64,000 nt of DNA from Argopecten irradians (Eukaryota; Mollusca; Bivalvia; Pectinida; Pectinidae). Location of the stretch: NCBI RefSeq assembly GCF_041381155.1, contig NC_091144.1:30808980-30872979 (forward strand). Reading direction: 5' to 3'. Shown in pieces: positions 1-15,100 of the stretch; within the stretch, counting starts at the first letter, position 1; every line of letters starts with the position of its first letter. The position numbers and the translations under genes are program-made. Under the pieces are notes generated by a model, which saw only the letters and a program-made list of their open reading frames with translations, made no database searches and had not been told where the DNA came from.

Positions 1-56
1 TACAGCTATTGCCAAGATAGTCAGATGACCGTTAAGGCCCTTGGGCCTCTTGTTCC
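1..56 (-). repeat. Head of a dispersed bivalve-type repeat, reverse orientation
   Basis: Read on the minus strand this begins with aagaggcccaagggcctt, followed by aacggtcatctgac. The same head opens the elements at 37,322 and 42,808. Only the head lies in the window; the body would extend left of base 1. It sits upstream of the 31-base mucin exon, so it is probably intronic. Confidence 0.6.
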
Positions 57-127
57 TTATGCAGTGTTACGAATTTAAACCTTTTCTTTAAGCAAATACC
101 ATAAACAACTTTTTTTTCTTTCTGCAG

Positions 128-3100
128 GATGGTCTCATTTTACCGGTGCTTCAACGACGTAAGTCTACTCCTTTTCACTTAAGTATAGTGTTTCTCAAAA
201 CATTATAGCTATACACAAAATAAGCCTCATTCAACCAAAAGTCCCACTTATATTAAAAATAGAAAATGATATTCATTTCAGTCATTAGTCGATGTATTCG
301 CCTTTTTTTTACCCTTTTATCATTTTGTAAAAGTTACATCAGACATCAACACAAATGTCATTCATTATCTTCATTCACTCATTCATCCATCATTATCATT
401 ATAATCATCATATCTGTCAAGACAATCATCCCTGCATTTAGTTTAATATCAACATCAATGTTATCATCATCTTGTCATCAAATGTCATCAATGTTTATAT
501 ATATCATCACCCGCATCAGTATCACCCATATAAATATTGATAATTATGCAAGATCATCACTTTACACGTAAACATCAAAATTGATCTGAATCAGTTAAAA
601 TATTTCAATTGAGTTGTGCACGTAACACAGAAAAAACTTACACAGTACCAATGGAAAGAGCGGGGAAGAGAGAGAGACAGACAGTGATGGGTATAGGGGT
701 GAAAATGATAGACAGACATTAACAAAGCAAAATTAGATTGATTGTGGCAATAGTATTCAATGTCAGGAAGATAAATATACAACAGAAGTAGGAGTACTGA
801 GCAAATAATTTATACCTTTACAACACAATCAGTGTTTCCTATTATTTCCAGTTCTTATCAAACTTTTCTTTAGTAGCTTTTACTAGTTTATATATACGTT
901 TGTACCTCATAATTTTCCTTGATAGTGTTAATTAAAGCATTAACATTTAAGGAGCTATGAAGATATCTCATTTTGGAAGTATAATGTTTAAAGTTAAAAT
1001 GAGAATGTCATTATCTATTTTAATGTTGTTCAGATTTAGAAGTCTTTAGTAGATATGTTTCTTTATTAAAACTGAACGGAATAAATAGGGCTTCTAATAG
1101 ATTTTCAAAATTATAAAGAAGGTTCTGAACCTTTTGGTATTCCCAAAGGAATGTTACAGAGAATATATAAATGATTGAAATATTAGAGAATTTGTAGGAC
1201 ATAATATGATGATTTACTCTAATGAAACCACTGAAGCTTAGTGTTTTAGCGATAGTGAACGGAAGTTCAAAACAAATTATTCGAAAGAAAAAAAATCAAA
1301 CATCGATATTCTATTCCATTTTTTGTTTGCCTAGTTTGAATTACAATATTTTTACGAAGAAAGTTGTAAAAGTTTTTAGATCTTTGGACTTCATTAGAAA
1401 TAATTTCAGGTTCATTGGAATGTAAGGATGTGCGACATTAGCATATGGGAGAGCTGAATTAGGGCAATATTTCTTGTCTGCATATAAAAAAATTTCATCA
1501 AAGGTAATGAAAGTACCAGAAACTTTATCCTTCACTAGATCTTGTATAGTATTTATAGTAATTCCATTGTTGTACCAGATACAGTATAGGGGGTCTTCAT
1601 ATAAAATTCATGTTTGTTAACATTTTTCTTAAAGCTGGTATGCTTTAAATGCATCAACCAAAAAACTATTACATTTATTTTGACAAACCCTACCATATTC
1701 AAGCCCAAAGTTAGCTAACAAATATATGTTTAAAGAATCACTTTCCATTTAGATGTACTAAGAATAGCTCCCTTATCCAATTGACTTTGAGAGAGTCAAT
1801 GAGGCCTGACCGGGTGGGGTATGTTACCTGGTGTCTCCGGTGGCATGCTTCAGTGATATAGCACTATAAAAAGGGCAAGAGTTCAACTATACCAGAAGAC
1901 ACAACACGAATATACCGCAGTCTCCCAAAACACACACCGCGCATTGCATACACGCTATGCACCGCATACATTGGAAGAATCCTGACATAACCCTGGCTTT
2001 TAATAGACGTAATCTAATCAAACCCGGCCACATTATACTGATAACGCAGGGGTAATTTTTCAACGGAAGGCCAAGAGTGAGGCGGTGTCAAGGGAGACGT
2101 TAGGAAGAATGAAGTCAAGATAACATCCAAAATTTAGTTGCCTTTTACGATCATGCAATAGGGGCAGCAGATACAATTTTATCGCCCTATCTGCAAGGCA
2201 GCTGGGTTTGACAGAGATGTACCTAAATAAAATGTAATGACTGAATTATATGTATGTTCTTCCTAACTGACTTTGTTTCCAAATGCCTCCCTTGGCACCG
2301 CCTCACTTTTGGCCTTGAGATTGCAGTTTTCAGTTTTTTGTCAAAGTTTATCTTATGTAGATTAACATAGAAGTCCATTCCTAGAAGAATCTCTCTTGCT
2401 TCCACTGCAGATCTAGTTCTGAGAGAAATGTATCTGAGCTGTATTTCCGCTACCAATCCATACCACTTGAGTTTTTGAAACATTCATTTTCAGTCCTGAT
2501 GCACTAGCAAAATGTCATGGTTCTTTTATAGATTCCCTCAGTGATCCCTTTTAACCATCTAGCGCCAGTGAGGTATCATCCGCGTATTGCGATAAGAGTA
2601 TTGGACCGCCGTTAACATCAATTCCTTTTATTCCTTCATTACGTCGTAATTTAACTGCCAACATTTCTACGCATAGAATAAAAATATAAGGAGCGATAGG
2701 ATCACCTTGACGACAACCTCTTTTAATTAGAAAGAATGAAGATAAGTTTCCACCTTGATAAGTTCTTACCGAATTTTTATACTATTTCCAAAACAAGCAA
2801 AAATATTATATTTTTTTCTATAAAAAAACAAGGGACTGAATCGTTTATTGCATGACATCATAGACAAGTCTGGCATTTTTGGCGTTACCACTTAAAAACC
2901 CGAGTCTGATCGTTATCAATTATTTCATCCAAAACTGATTGAAGTCTACGAGCTATGGTACCTGACGCTATTTAATAGACAACATTCAAGAGAGTTATTG
3001 GCCTCCAATAATTTTATGTCTAGATTAATCTCCCTTGGGAGTTCATGAGATAATACCTTGTCTTTGTGAGATAGATAAAATGTAAGAATGATACCCTGAC

Positions 3101-6100
3101 ATTTGATCGAGAGTACGACAAAATAACCTAAATATTTCCAGAAACATGTATAACTCTTCCCCAGCTTCTTCCTGTGTGATTAAACCCTCAATCTTTTGTG
3201 AATTAATATTACTTAATTTTTAACATTGAACAGTTCTAAAATGCTATTTAAAGTAAAATCTTCTATTAGATTGCTATTAGAATCATACAGCTTTTTATAA
3301 TTATTTCATCCTGGTTTTTATTTAATTTCTCATCATTCAGTTGTAACTTTGGTATAGTTTTAGAAGTAAAATTCCGATTTTAGATTTAAAAAAAAATAAT
3401 TGGTAGGTTTTCCCCCTTCTTTTCATCCATTTACCTCGAGATCTAATATTACTCCCTTTATTTTTATTTTCACTTATCAATTATAACTCTTTCTTTTCAA
3501 AATCTGGCTCATCTTGATCCTCTAATGTCCGATTTACCTTCTTAAGATGTTTTCTTCTGCTGTTGTTCCTATACGATGAGTATGAAATAGTGTTTTTCAA
3601 GAATTGGAATGAGAAAAATTTCGAGAAATAGCTTGTCATCAATAGTGAACTGTATACCCAGCTAACTATGTTGGATTAATTATAGACTGGAAAGCAGTAC
3701 TGCATTTTTTCTCAGAAACACATTTTTTACAAGATCTGAATATTCAACGTCATGAAAGCGACTATTAATAAATACATACCCCCTTTCCATGTTTTTAAAA
3801 ATTGATTTAAAAGGTATTGCAGGAAAAAGAATGATCTGAACGATAACCAGACACTATATCTATTTTATTACAGCATGAAATCAAATTTTCAAAAATAAAA
3901 AAATAAAATCATGGCGAGCTCGTCTGAAAGGTTTATTCTTCCTCCAAAAATACCTTCTAATATTGTTTTACCTTTGTCGAGCATATTGAGGGAGCATTAT
4001 GGCATTTGTAATAATATTTTTTGCAAATGTTTACCGAAATCATGTTTTTATGAAGAGGTTTCATCATTGTGTTGAAGAGAATTAATCAGCAAAACAAACA
4101 AAACTCAGTTGAAAGATAGTTGTGAAACCTCGTGAACGGTATAATTTATGGTTTAAATTTCTTCTGCAAAATTATCTTTAAAACTTATAATCTTATTATA
4201 ATCCTATTATTTTCGACTATGTTTAAACAGATCATCCACAACTACGCATGAGGCCACATCTCCAACAAAACAGTTTAACACAACCTCACCTGAATTACTT
4301 CAAACTACTCTAAATACAACCAGTTCAGCAACAGCTGAAGCAACTTCGATATCTACATTAGGGTTGTCAACAACGGGATCTTCAGCACCTACAACCGGAA
4401 CGTTCATATCATCCGCGAGTACTCCGGCTGCAACCGACACATCAACATCACTTATCATAATGTCATCTATTTCTACAACAGAAAACAGCGGAATGGTCAT
4501 CTACATTCCCTACAGGTGCCACTAATCAATATCCTTGGTGGCAACAACAAAAACACCACCAACAAGTACAGTTTTCTCAGCGTCACCAACTGCAGACTCT
4601 TTGACAACTATAGACTTGGTGGCAACAACAGGGGTATCTACAACTACAGACTTAATGTCAACAACCAGTGGATCTACAACGAAAAACTCAGTGTCAACAA
4701 CAGATGGGTCTACAATACAACTTAATGTCAACAACAGGTTCTACAACTACAGACTTAATGTCAACCAACAGTGTGTCTACAACTACAGACTTAATGTCAA
4801 CAACAGGTGTGTCTACAACTACAGACTTAATGTCAACAACAGGTGTGTCTACAACTACAGACTTAATGTCAACAACAGGTGTGTCTACAACAACAGATTC
4901 AATAACAACAACAACATATGTGTCTACAACTACAGACATAGTGTCTACAACTACAGACATAGTGTCAACAACAGGTGGGTCTTCAACAACAGGTGGGTCT
5001 ACAACTACAGGCCCAGTGTCAACCGATGGTTCAACGAACGAGACTTCAACAATTACAGCACCTTCTATGACCATTACCGAAACTCCATCAACTACAGCGT
5101 CATCTTTGATCACCACTGATATTTTAACAACAACACAACAATCTTCGATCATCATAGACTCTACAACACAATATGTGTCAACTACAGAATCTACAACCAC
5201 TCAACCATCTATGACAACAACAGAAACTCCATCAACTACACAACAATATATGACCAATTTATCAAGTACAACACTATCGATGACCACAAACGGAACTCCT
5301 ACAACTACAACACCATCTATGACCACAACAGAAACTCCCTCAACTACAACACCATCTATGACCACCACTGAGACTCAAACAACTACAACACCATCAGTGA
5401 CCACCACGGAAACTCCCACAACTACACAACCATTTATGAAAACCACAGATACTCCAACAACTACACAACCATCTATGACAACCACAGAACCTTCAACAAC
5501 TCCACAACCATCTATGACTACCACAGAAACTCCCAAAACTACAACACCATCTATGACTACCACAGAAACTCCCACAACTACGCAACCATATATGACTACC
5601 ACAAATACTCCCACAATTACACAACCCTCTATGACTACCACTGAAACTCCCACAACTACGCAACCATATATGACTACCACAAATACTCCCACAATTACAC
5701 AACCCTCTATGACTACCACTGATACTCCCACAACTACACAACCTTTTATGACCACCACTGAAACTCAAACAACTACAACACCATCTATGACCACCACTGA
5801 AACTCAAACAACTACAACACCATCTATGACCACCACTGAAACTCAAACAACTACAACACCATCTATGACTACCACTGAAACTCAAACAACTACAACACCA
5901 TCTATGACTACCACTGAAACTCAAACAACTACACAACCATCTATGACCACAACTGAGACTCAAACAACTACACAACCATCTATGACCACCACTGAAACTC
6001 AAACAACTACCCAACCATCTATGACCACCACTGAAACTCAAACAACTACAACACCATCTATGACCACCATTGAAACTCAAACAACTACAACACCATCTAT

Positions 6101-9100
6101 GACTATCACTGAAACTCAAACAACTACACAACCATCTAAGACCACAACTGAGACTCAAACAACTACACAACCATCTATGACCACCACTGAAACTCAAACA
6201 ACTACACAACCATCTATGACTACCACAGAAACTCTCACAACTACATTAACTACGACACCATCTTTGTCCACCACAGAACCTTCTACAACTACACAACCAT
6301 CTATGACTACGACAAATACTCCCACAACTACACAACCATCTATGACCACCACAGAAACTCCCACAAGTACAACCCCATCAATGACCACCACTGAAAATTC
6401 CACAACTACAACACCATCATTGACCACCAATGAAACTCAAACAACTACAACACCATCTGTGACAACCACAGAAACTTCAACACCTACACAACCATCTATG
6501 ACAACCACAGAAACTTCCACAACTAAAACACCATTTATTACCACCACTGAGACTCCTAGAACTACAACACCATCTATGACAACCACTGAGACTCCTACAA
6601 CTACAACACCATCTATGACTACCACGGAAACTCCAACAACTACACAACCATCTATGACTACCACAAATACTCCCACAATTACACAACCATCTATGACTAC
6701 CACAGAAACTCTCACAAGTACAACCCCATCAATGACCACCACTGAAAATTCCACAACTACAACACCATCATTGACCACCAATGAAACTCAAACAACTACA
6801 ACACCATCTGTGACAACCACAGAAACTTCAACACCTACACAACCATCTATGACAACCACAGAAACTTCCACAACTAAAACACCATTTATTACCACCACTG
6901 AGACTCCTAGAACTACAACACCATCTATGACAACCACTGAGACTCCTACAACTACAACACCATCTATGACTACCACGGAAACTCCAACAACTACACAACC
7001 ATCTATGACTACCACAAATACTCCCACAATTACACAACCATCTATGACTACCACAGAAACTCTCACAACTACATTAACTACAACACCATCTATGTCCACC
7101 ACAGAAACTCCAACAACTACACAACCACCTATGTCCACCACAGGAACTCCCACAACTACACAACCATCTATGACCACCACAGAAACTACAACACTGTCTA
7201 TGACCACCACTGAAACTCCTACAACTACCACACCATCTATGACTACCAGGGAAACTCCAACAACTACACAACCATCTATGACTACCACAAATACTCCCAC
7301 AATTACACAACAATCTATGACTACCACAGAAACTCTCACAACTACATTAACTACAACACCATCTATGACTACCACAAATACTCCCACAATTACACAATCC
7401 TCTATGTCCACCACAGGAACTCCCACAACTACACAACCACCTATGTCCACCACAGGAACTCCCACAACTACACAACCATCTATGACCACCACAGAAACTA
7501 CAACACTGTCTATGACCACCACTGAAACTCCCACAACTACACAACTATCTATGACAACTACAGAAACTACAACAACCACAGAACCATCGATGACCACCAC
7601 TGAAACTCCCACAACAACAACACCATCTTTGACCACCACTGAAACTCCAACAACTACAACACCATCTATGACCACCACTGAAACTCCCACAACTACACAA
7701 CCATCTATGACAACTACAGAAACTACAACAACCACAGAACCATCGATGACCACCACTGAAACTCCCACAACAAACAACACCATCTATGACCACCACAGAA
7801 ACTCCCACAACTACACAACCATCTATGACCACCACTGAAACTCCCACAACTACAACACCATCTATGACCACCACTGAAACTCAAACAACTACAACACCAT
7901 CTATGACCACCACTGAAACTCCCACAACTACAACACCATCTATGACTACCACTGAAACTCAAACAACTACACAACCATCTATGACCACCACTGAAACTCA
8001 AACAACTACAACACCATCTATGACCACCACTGAAACTCAAACAACTACAACACCATCTATGACCACCACTGAAACTCAAACAACTACAACACCATCTATG
8101 ACCACCACTGAAACTCAAACAACTACACAACCATCTATGACCACCACTGAAACTCAAACAACTACACAACCATCTATGACTACCACTGAAACTCAAACAA
8201 CTACAACACCATCTATGACTATCACTGAAACTCAAACAACTACACAAACCATCTATGACCACCACTGAAACTCAAACAACTACACAACCATCTATGACCA
8301 CCACTGAAACTCAAACAACTACACAACCATCTATGACTACCACAGAAACTCTCACAACTACATTAACTACGACACCATCTTGTCCACCACAGAACTTCTA
8401 CAACTACACAACCATCTATGACTACGACAAATACTCCACAACTACAACACCATCTATGACCACCACTGAAACTCAAACAACTACAACACCATCTATGACT
8501 ACCACTGAAACTCAAACAACTACACAACCATCTATGACCACAACTGAAACTCAAACAACTACACAACCATCTATGACCACCACTGAAACTCAAACAACTA
8601 CACAACCATCTATGACCACCACTGAAACTTCCACAACTACACAACCATCTATTACTACCACAGAAATTCCCACAACTACACAACCATCTATGACCACCAC
8701 AGAAACTCCCAACAACTACACAACCATCTATGACCACCACTGAAACTCAAACAACTACACAACCATCTATGACTACCACAAATACTCCCACAACTACACA
8801 ACCATCTATGACCACCACAGAAACTCACAACAACAACACAACACCACTCAATGACTACCACCACTGAAACTCAAACAACTACAACACCATCTATGACCAC
8901 CACTGAAACTCAACAACTACACAACCATCTATGACCACCACAGAAACTCCCACAACTACAACCATCTATGACCACCACTACTTCCACAACTACAACACCA
9001 TCTTGACCACCTGAAACTCAAACAACTACACACCATCTATGACACCACGAACTCACAATTACACAACCAATCTATGACCACCACTGAAACTCAAACAACT

Positions 9101-12100
9101 ACAACAACCATCTATGATACAACCACAGAAACTACAACAACCACAGAACCATCGATGACAACCACAGAAACTACAACAACAACAACACCATCTATGACCA
9201 CCACTGAAACTCCCACAACTACAACACCATCTATGACCACCACTGAAACTCCCACAACTACAACACCATCTATGACCACCACTGAAACTCCCACAACTAC
9301 ACAACCATCTATGACTACCACAGAAACTCACAACTACAACTACAACACCATCTATGACACCACAGAAACTCCCACAACTACACAACCATCTATGACCACC
9401 ACATGAAACTCCCACAACTACACAACCATCTATGACCACCACAGAAACTCAAACAACTACACACACCATCTATGACCACCACTGAAACTCAACAACTACA
9501 CAACCATCTATGACTACCACAGAAACTCCCACAACTACACAACCATCTATGACCACCACTGAAACTCAAACAACTACAACACCATCTATGACCACCACTG
9601 AAACTCAAACAACTACAACACCATCTATGACCACCACTGAAACTCAAACAACTACAACACCATCTATGACCACCACTGAAACTCAAACAACTACAACACC
9701 ATCTATGACCACCACTGAAACTCAAACAACTACAACACCATCTATGACCACCACTGAAACTCAAACAACTACAACACCATCTATGACCACCACTGAAACT
9801 CAAACAACTACACAACCATCTATGACCACCACTGAAACTCAAACAACTACACAACCATCTATGACCACCACTGAAACTCAAACAACTACAACACCATCTA
9901 TGACTACCACTGAATCTCAAACAACTACAACACCATCTATGACCACCACTGAAACTCAAACAACTACAACACCATCTATGACCACCACTGAAACTCCTAC
10001 AACTACACAACCATCTATTACTACCACAGAAATTCCCACAACTACACAACACCATCTATGACCACCACTGAAACTCAAACAACTACAACACCATCTATTG
10101 ACCACCACTGAAACTCAAACAACTACACAACCATCTATGACCACAACTGAAACTCAAACAACTACAAAACCATCTATGACCACCACTGAAACTCAAACAA
10201 CTACAACACCATCTATGACCACCACTGAAACTCAAACAACTACAACACCATCTATGACTACCACTGAAACTCAAACAACTACAACACCATCTATGACCAC
10301 CACTGAAACTCAAACAACTACACAACCATCTATGACCACCACTGAAACTCAAACAACTACACAACCATCTATTACTACCACAGAAATTTCCACAACTACA
10401 CAACCATCTATGACCACCACTGAAACTCCCACAACTACACAACCATCTATGACTACCACTGAAACTCCCACAACTACACAACCATCTATGACCACCACTG
10501 AAACTCAAACAACTACACAACCATCTATGACCACCACTGAAACTCAAACAACTACACAACCATCTATGACCACCACTGAAACTCAAACAACTACAACACC
10601 ATCTATGACTACCACTGAAACTCAAACAACTACACAACCATCTATGACCACCACTGAAACTCAAACAACTTACAACACCATCTATGACCACCACTGAAAC
10701 TCCAAACAACTACAACCCACAACTACCACGAAATGACAACTACCCCACCACTATGACCACCAAAACTCAACACAACTACACAACACCATCTATGACCACC
10801 ACTGAAACTCAAACAACTACACAACCATCTATGACCACCACTGAAACTCAAACAACTACAACAACCATCTATGACCACCACTGAAAACTCACAACTACAC
10901 TACAACCATCTATGACCACCACTGAAACTCCAACAACTACAACAACCATCTATGACTACCACTGAAACTCCAACAACTACACAACACTATGACCACCATC
11001 TATACACAACCTATGACCACCACTGAAACTTCAAACAACTACACAACACATCTATGACCACCACTGAAACTCAAACAACTACACAACCATCTATGACCTA
11101 CCACTGAAACTCAAACAACTACACAACCATCTATGACACACTGGAAAAAAAATCTCAACAACTACACAACCATCTATGACCACCACTGAAACTCAAACAA
11201 CTACAACACCATCTATGACCTACCACTGAAGACTCAAACAACTACACACCATCTATGACTACCACTGAAACTCAAACAACTACACACCATCTATGACCAC
11301 CACTGAAACTCAAACAACTACAAACCATCTATGACCACCACTGAAACTCAAACAACTACACACACCATCTATGACCACCACTGAAACTCAAACAACTACA
11401 CAACCATCTATGACTACCACTGAAACTCCCACAACTACACACACCATCTATGACCACCACTGAAACTCAAACAATTCCTACAACACCATCTATGACTACA
11501 CACTGAAACTAAACACCAACAACTAACACAACACCACTACCACTATGACTACCACTGAAACTCAAACAACTACAACACCATCTATGTACCACCACTGAAA
11601 CTCCAACAACTACACAACCATCTATGACCACCACTGAAACTCAAACAACTACTACAACACCATCTATGACCACCACTGAAACTCAAACAACTACACAACC
11701 ATCTATGACTACCACAGAAACTCCAACAACTACAACAACCATCTATGACCACCACTGAAACTCAACAAACACAATACTCGATGACCACCATGAAACTCCC
11801 AAACTACACCACTATGAACCACTGAAACTCCCACAACTACAACACCATCTATGTACCACCACTGAAACTCAAACAACTACACAACCATCTATGACCACCA
11901 CTGAAACTCAAACAACTACACAACCATCTATGACCACCACTGAAACTCAAACAACTACAACCACCCATCTATGACCACCACTGAAACTTCACTTCACCTA
12001 CAACACCATCTATGACAATCCACACTGAGGGGACTTCAACAACTACACAAACCATTTATGACCACCACTGAAACTCAAACAACTACAACACCTATCAATG

Positions 12101-15100
12101 ACCCAACCACTGAAAAACTCAAACAACTACAACCAACCATCTATGACCACCATGAAACTCAAAAAACTACAACACCATCTATGACCACACTGACAACTAA
12201 AACAACTACAAAAACCATCTATGACCACCACTGAAACTCAAACAACTACAACACCATCTATGTGACCACCACTGACAAATCACAAAACAACGACAACACA
12301 TCTATTGAACTACCACTGACAACTCAAACTACATCGACAACACCATCTATGACTACCACTGCAAACTCAAACAACTACACAACCATCTATTGACCACAAC
12401 TGAGACTCAAACAAACTTACACAACCACTAAATGACCACATCACATGAAACACCACACAAAACTAAATATCTACACAACCATCTATTCTACCACAGAAAA
12501 AACACCATCAACATTACACAACTACCATCTTATCAATGACCACCATGAAACTCCTACAACATATCTACAATCTACAATGTCATCAATGTCCACATCAGAA
12601 CACCAACAACTACTACATCATCAACAACCATCAGTGTCCCAACGAATCAGAACACAACCATCTACATCATCTACCAATGTCATCAATGTCCACATCAGAA
12701 AACATCAACAACATCTGACCAATATCTACAACGTCATCAATGGTCCACACTCAGAAAACAACAACATCTACCATCTTCTACCATCAATGTCCACATCAGA
12801 AACACCACAACATCTACAATATCTATACAACGTCATCAATGTCCACATCAGATGAAACTAACCAACATCATCTACAACTGAGATCTACAACGTCATCAAT
12901 GTCTACATCAGAAAACAACCAACAACATCTACACCTTTCTACAATGTCATCAATTGTCCACATCAACAACACACATCATCTATGACCACCACTTCCTACA
13001 ATGTCTTCAATGATTACCATCAGAAACCAACCAACAACATCACCACCATCTACAATGTCTTCACCACTGAACTCAAATCAACTACAAACCACCATGACAC
13101 CACTGAAACTCACATCTTCTACAGACGTCATCAATGTCCACCTCAGAAACTCCAACAATAACTACCATCTATGTCAATCAATGACCACATCAGAATACAC
13201 CAACAACATCTACAACAATCTACAACGTCATCAATGTCTACATCAGAAACACCAACATCATCACATGACTTCTACTGAATCTCAATCAATGTCTACCATC
13301 CATGACCACATCAGAAACTCAACACATCTACACACACCTTCTATGAACACATCAGATGTCCAACATCAGAACACACCAACAACATCAACATACATCAAAC
13401 AATGGTCCAATCATCTGTCTACATCATAACAACCAACAACATCATCTACATCTTCTACAATGTCATCAATGTCCACATCAGAAACACCAACAACATCTAC
13501 ATCTTCTACAATGTCATCAATGTCCACATCAGAAACACCAACAACATCTACAACCTTCTACAATGTCATCAATGTCCACATCAGAAAACAACACATCAAC
13601 TTCTACATCAATGTCTGAAACACCAACAATCATCTTCTACAATGTCATCAATGTCCACATCAGAAACACCAACAACATCTACATCTTCTACAATGTCATC
13701 AATGTCCACATCAGATAAACACCAACAACATCTACACCTTCTACAATGTCATCAATGTCCACATCAGAAACACCAACAAACATCTACATCTTCTACAATG
13801 TCATCAATGTCCACATCAGAAACACCAACAACATCTACATCTTCTACAACGTCATCAATGTCCACATCAGAAACACCAACAACATCTACATCTTCTACAA
13901 ATGTCATCAATGTCCACATCAGAAACACCAACAACATCTACATCTTCTACAATGTCATCAATGTCCACATCAGAAACACCAACAACATCTACATCTTCTA
14001 CAACGTCATCAATGTCTACATCAGAAACACCAACAACATCTACATCTTCTACAAGTCATCATCAATGTCCACATCAGAAACACCAACAACATCTACATCT
14101 TCTACAATGTCATCAATGTCCACATCAGAAACACCAACAACATCTACATCTCTACAACGTCATCAATGTCCACATCAGAAACACCCAACAACATCTACAT
14201 CCTTCTACAATGTCATCAATGTCCACATCAGAAACACTCAACAACATCTACAACTTCTACAATGTCATCAATGTCCACATCAGAAACACCAACAACATCT
14301 ACACTTCTACAACGTCATCAATGTCCACATCAGAAACACCAACAACATCTACAGCTTCTACAACGTCATCAATGTCCACATCAGAAACACCAACAACATC
14401 TACAACTTCTACAACGTCATCAATGTCCACATCAGAAACACCAACAACATCTACATCTTCTACAATGTCATCAATGTCCACATCAGAAACACCAACAACA
14501 TCTACAATATCTACAACGTCATCAATGTCCACATCAGAAACACCAACAACATCTACAATCTTCTACAACGTCATCAATGTCCACATCAGAAACACCAACA
14601 ACATCTACATCTACAATGTCATCAATGTCTACATCAGAAACACCAACAACATCTACACTTCTACAATGTCATCAATGTCCACATCAGAAACACCAACAAC
14701 ATCTAAATATCTACAATGTCATCAATGTCCACATCAGAAACACCAACAACATCTACATCTTCTACAACGTCATCAATGTCCACATCAGAAACACCAACAA
14801 CATCTACATCTTCTACAACGTCATCAATGTCCACATCAGAAACACCAACAACATCTACATCTTCTACAACGTCATCAATGTCCACATCAGAAACACCAAC
14901 AACATCTACAATATCTACAATGTCATCAATGTCCACATCAGAAACACAAATAACATCTACAAAATCTACAATGTCATCAATGTCCACATCAGGGACACCA
15001 ACAACATCTACAACTTCTACAATGTCATCAATGTCCACATCAGAAACACCAACAACATCTACAACTTCTACAATGTCATCAATGTCCACATCAGAAACAC

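Larger units (their letters stand above)
159..4230 (+). other. Mucin intron
   Basis: The intron starts gtaagtcta and ends gtttaaacag. It holds an interspersed TATA-bearing repeat (about 1,801-2,060) and a decayed LINE on the minus strand (about 2,223-3,600). I see no further exon; the short open frames here lack coding character. Confidence 0.6.

Noticed and set aside
266-571. 101-codon plus-strand frame in the mucin intron
   Set aside because: Low-complexity Ile/Ser/His from atcatc-rich DNA, with no splice signals in phase.
4500-13900. CRISPR-like regular repeats
   Set aside because: No spacer-repeat alternation; these are head-to-tail coding minisatellites in a eukaryotic gene.
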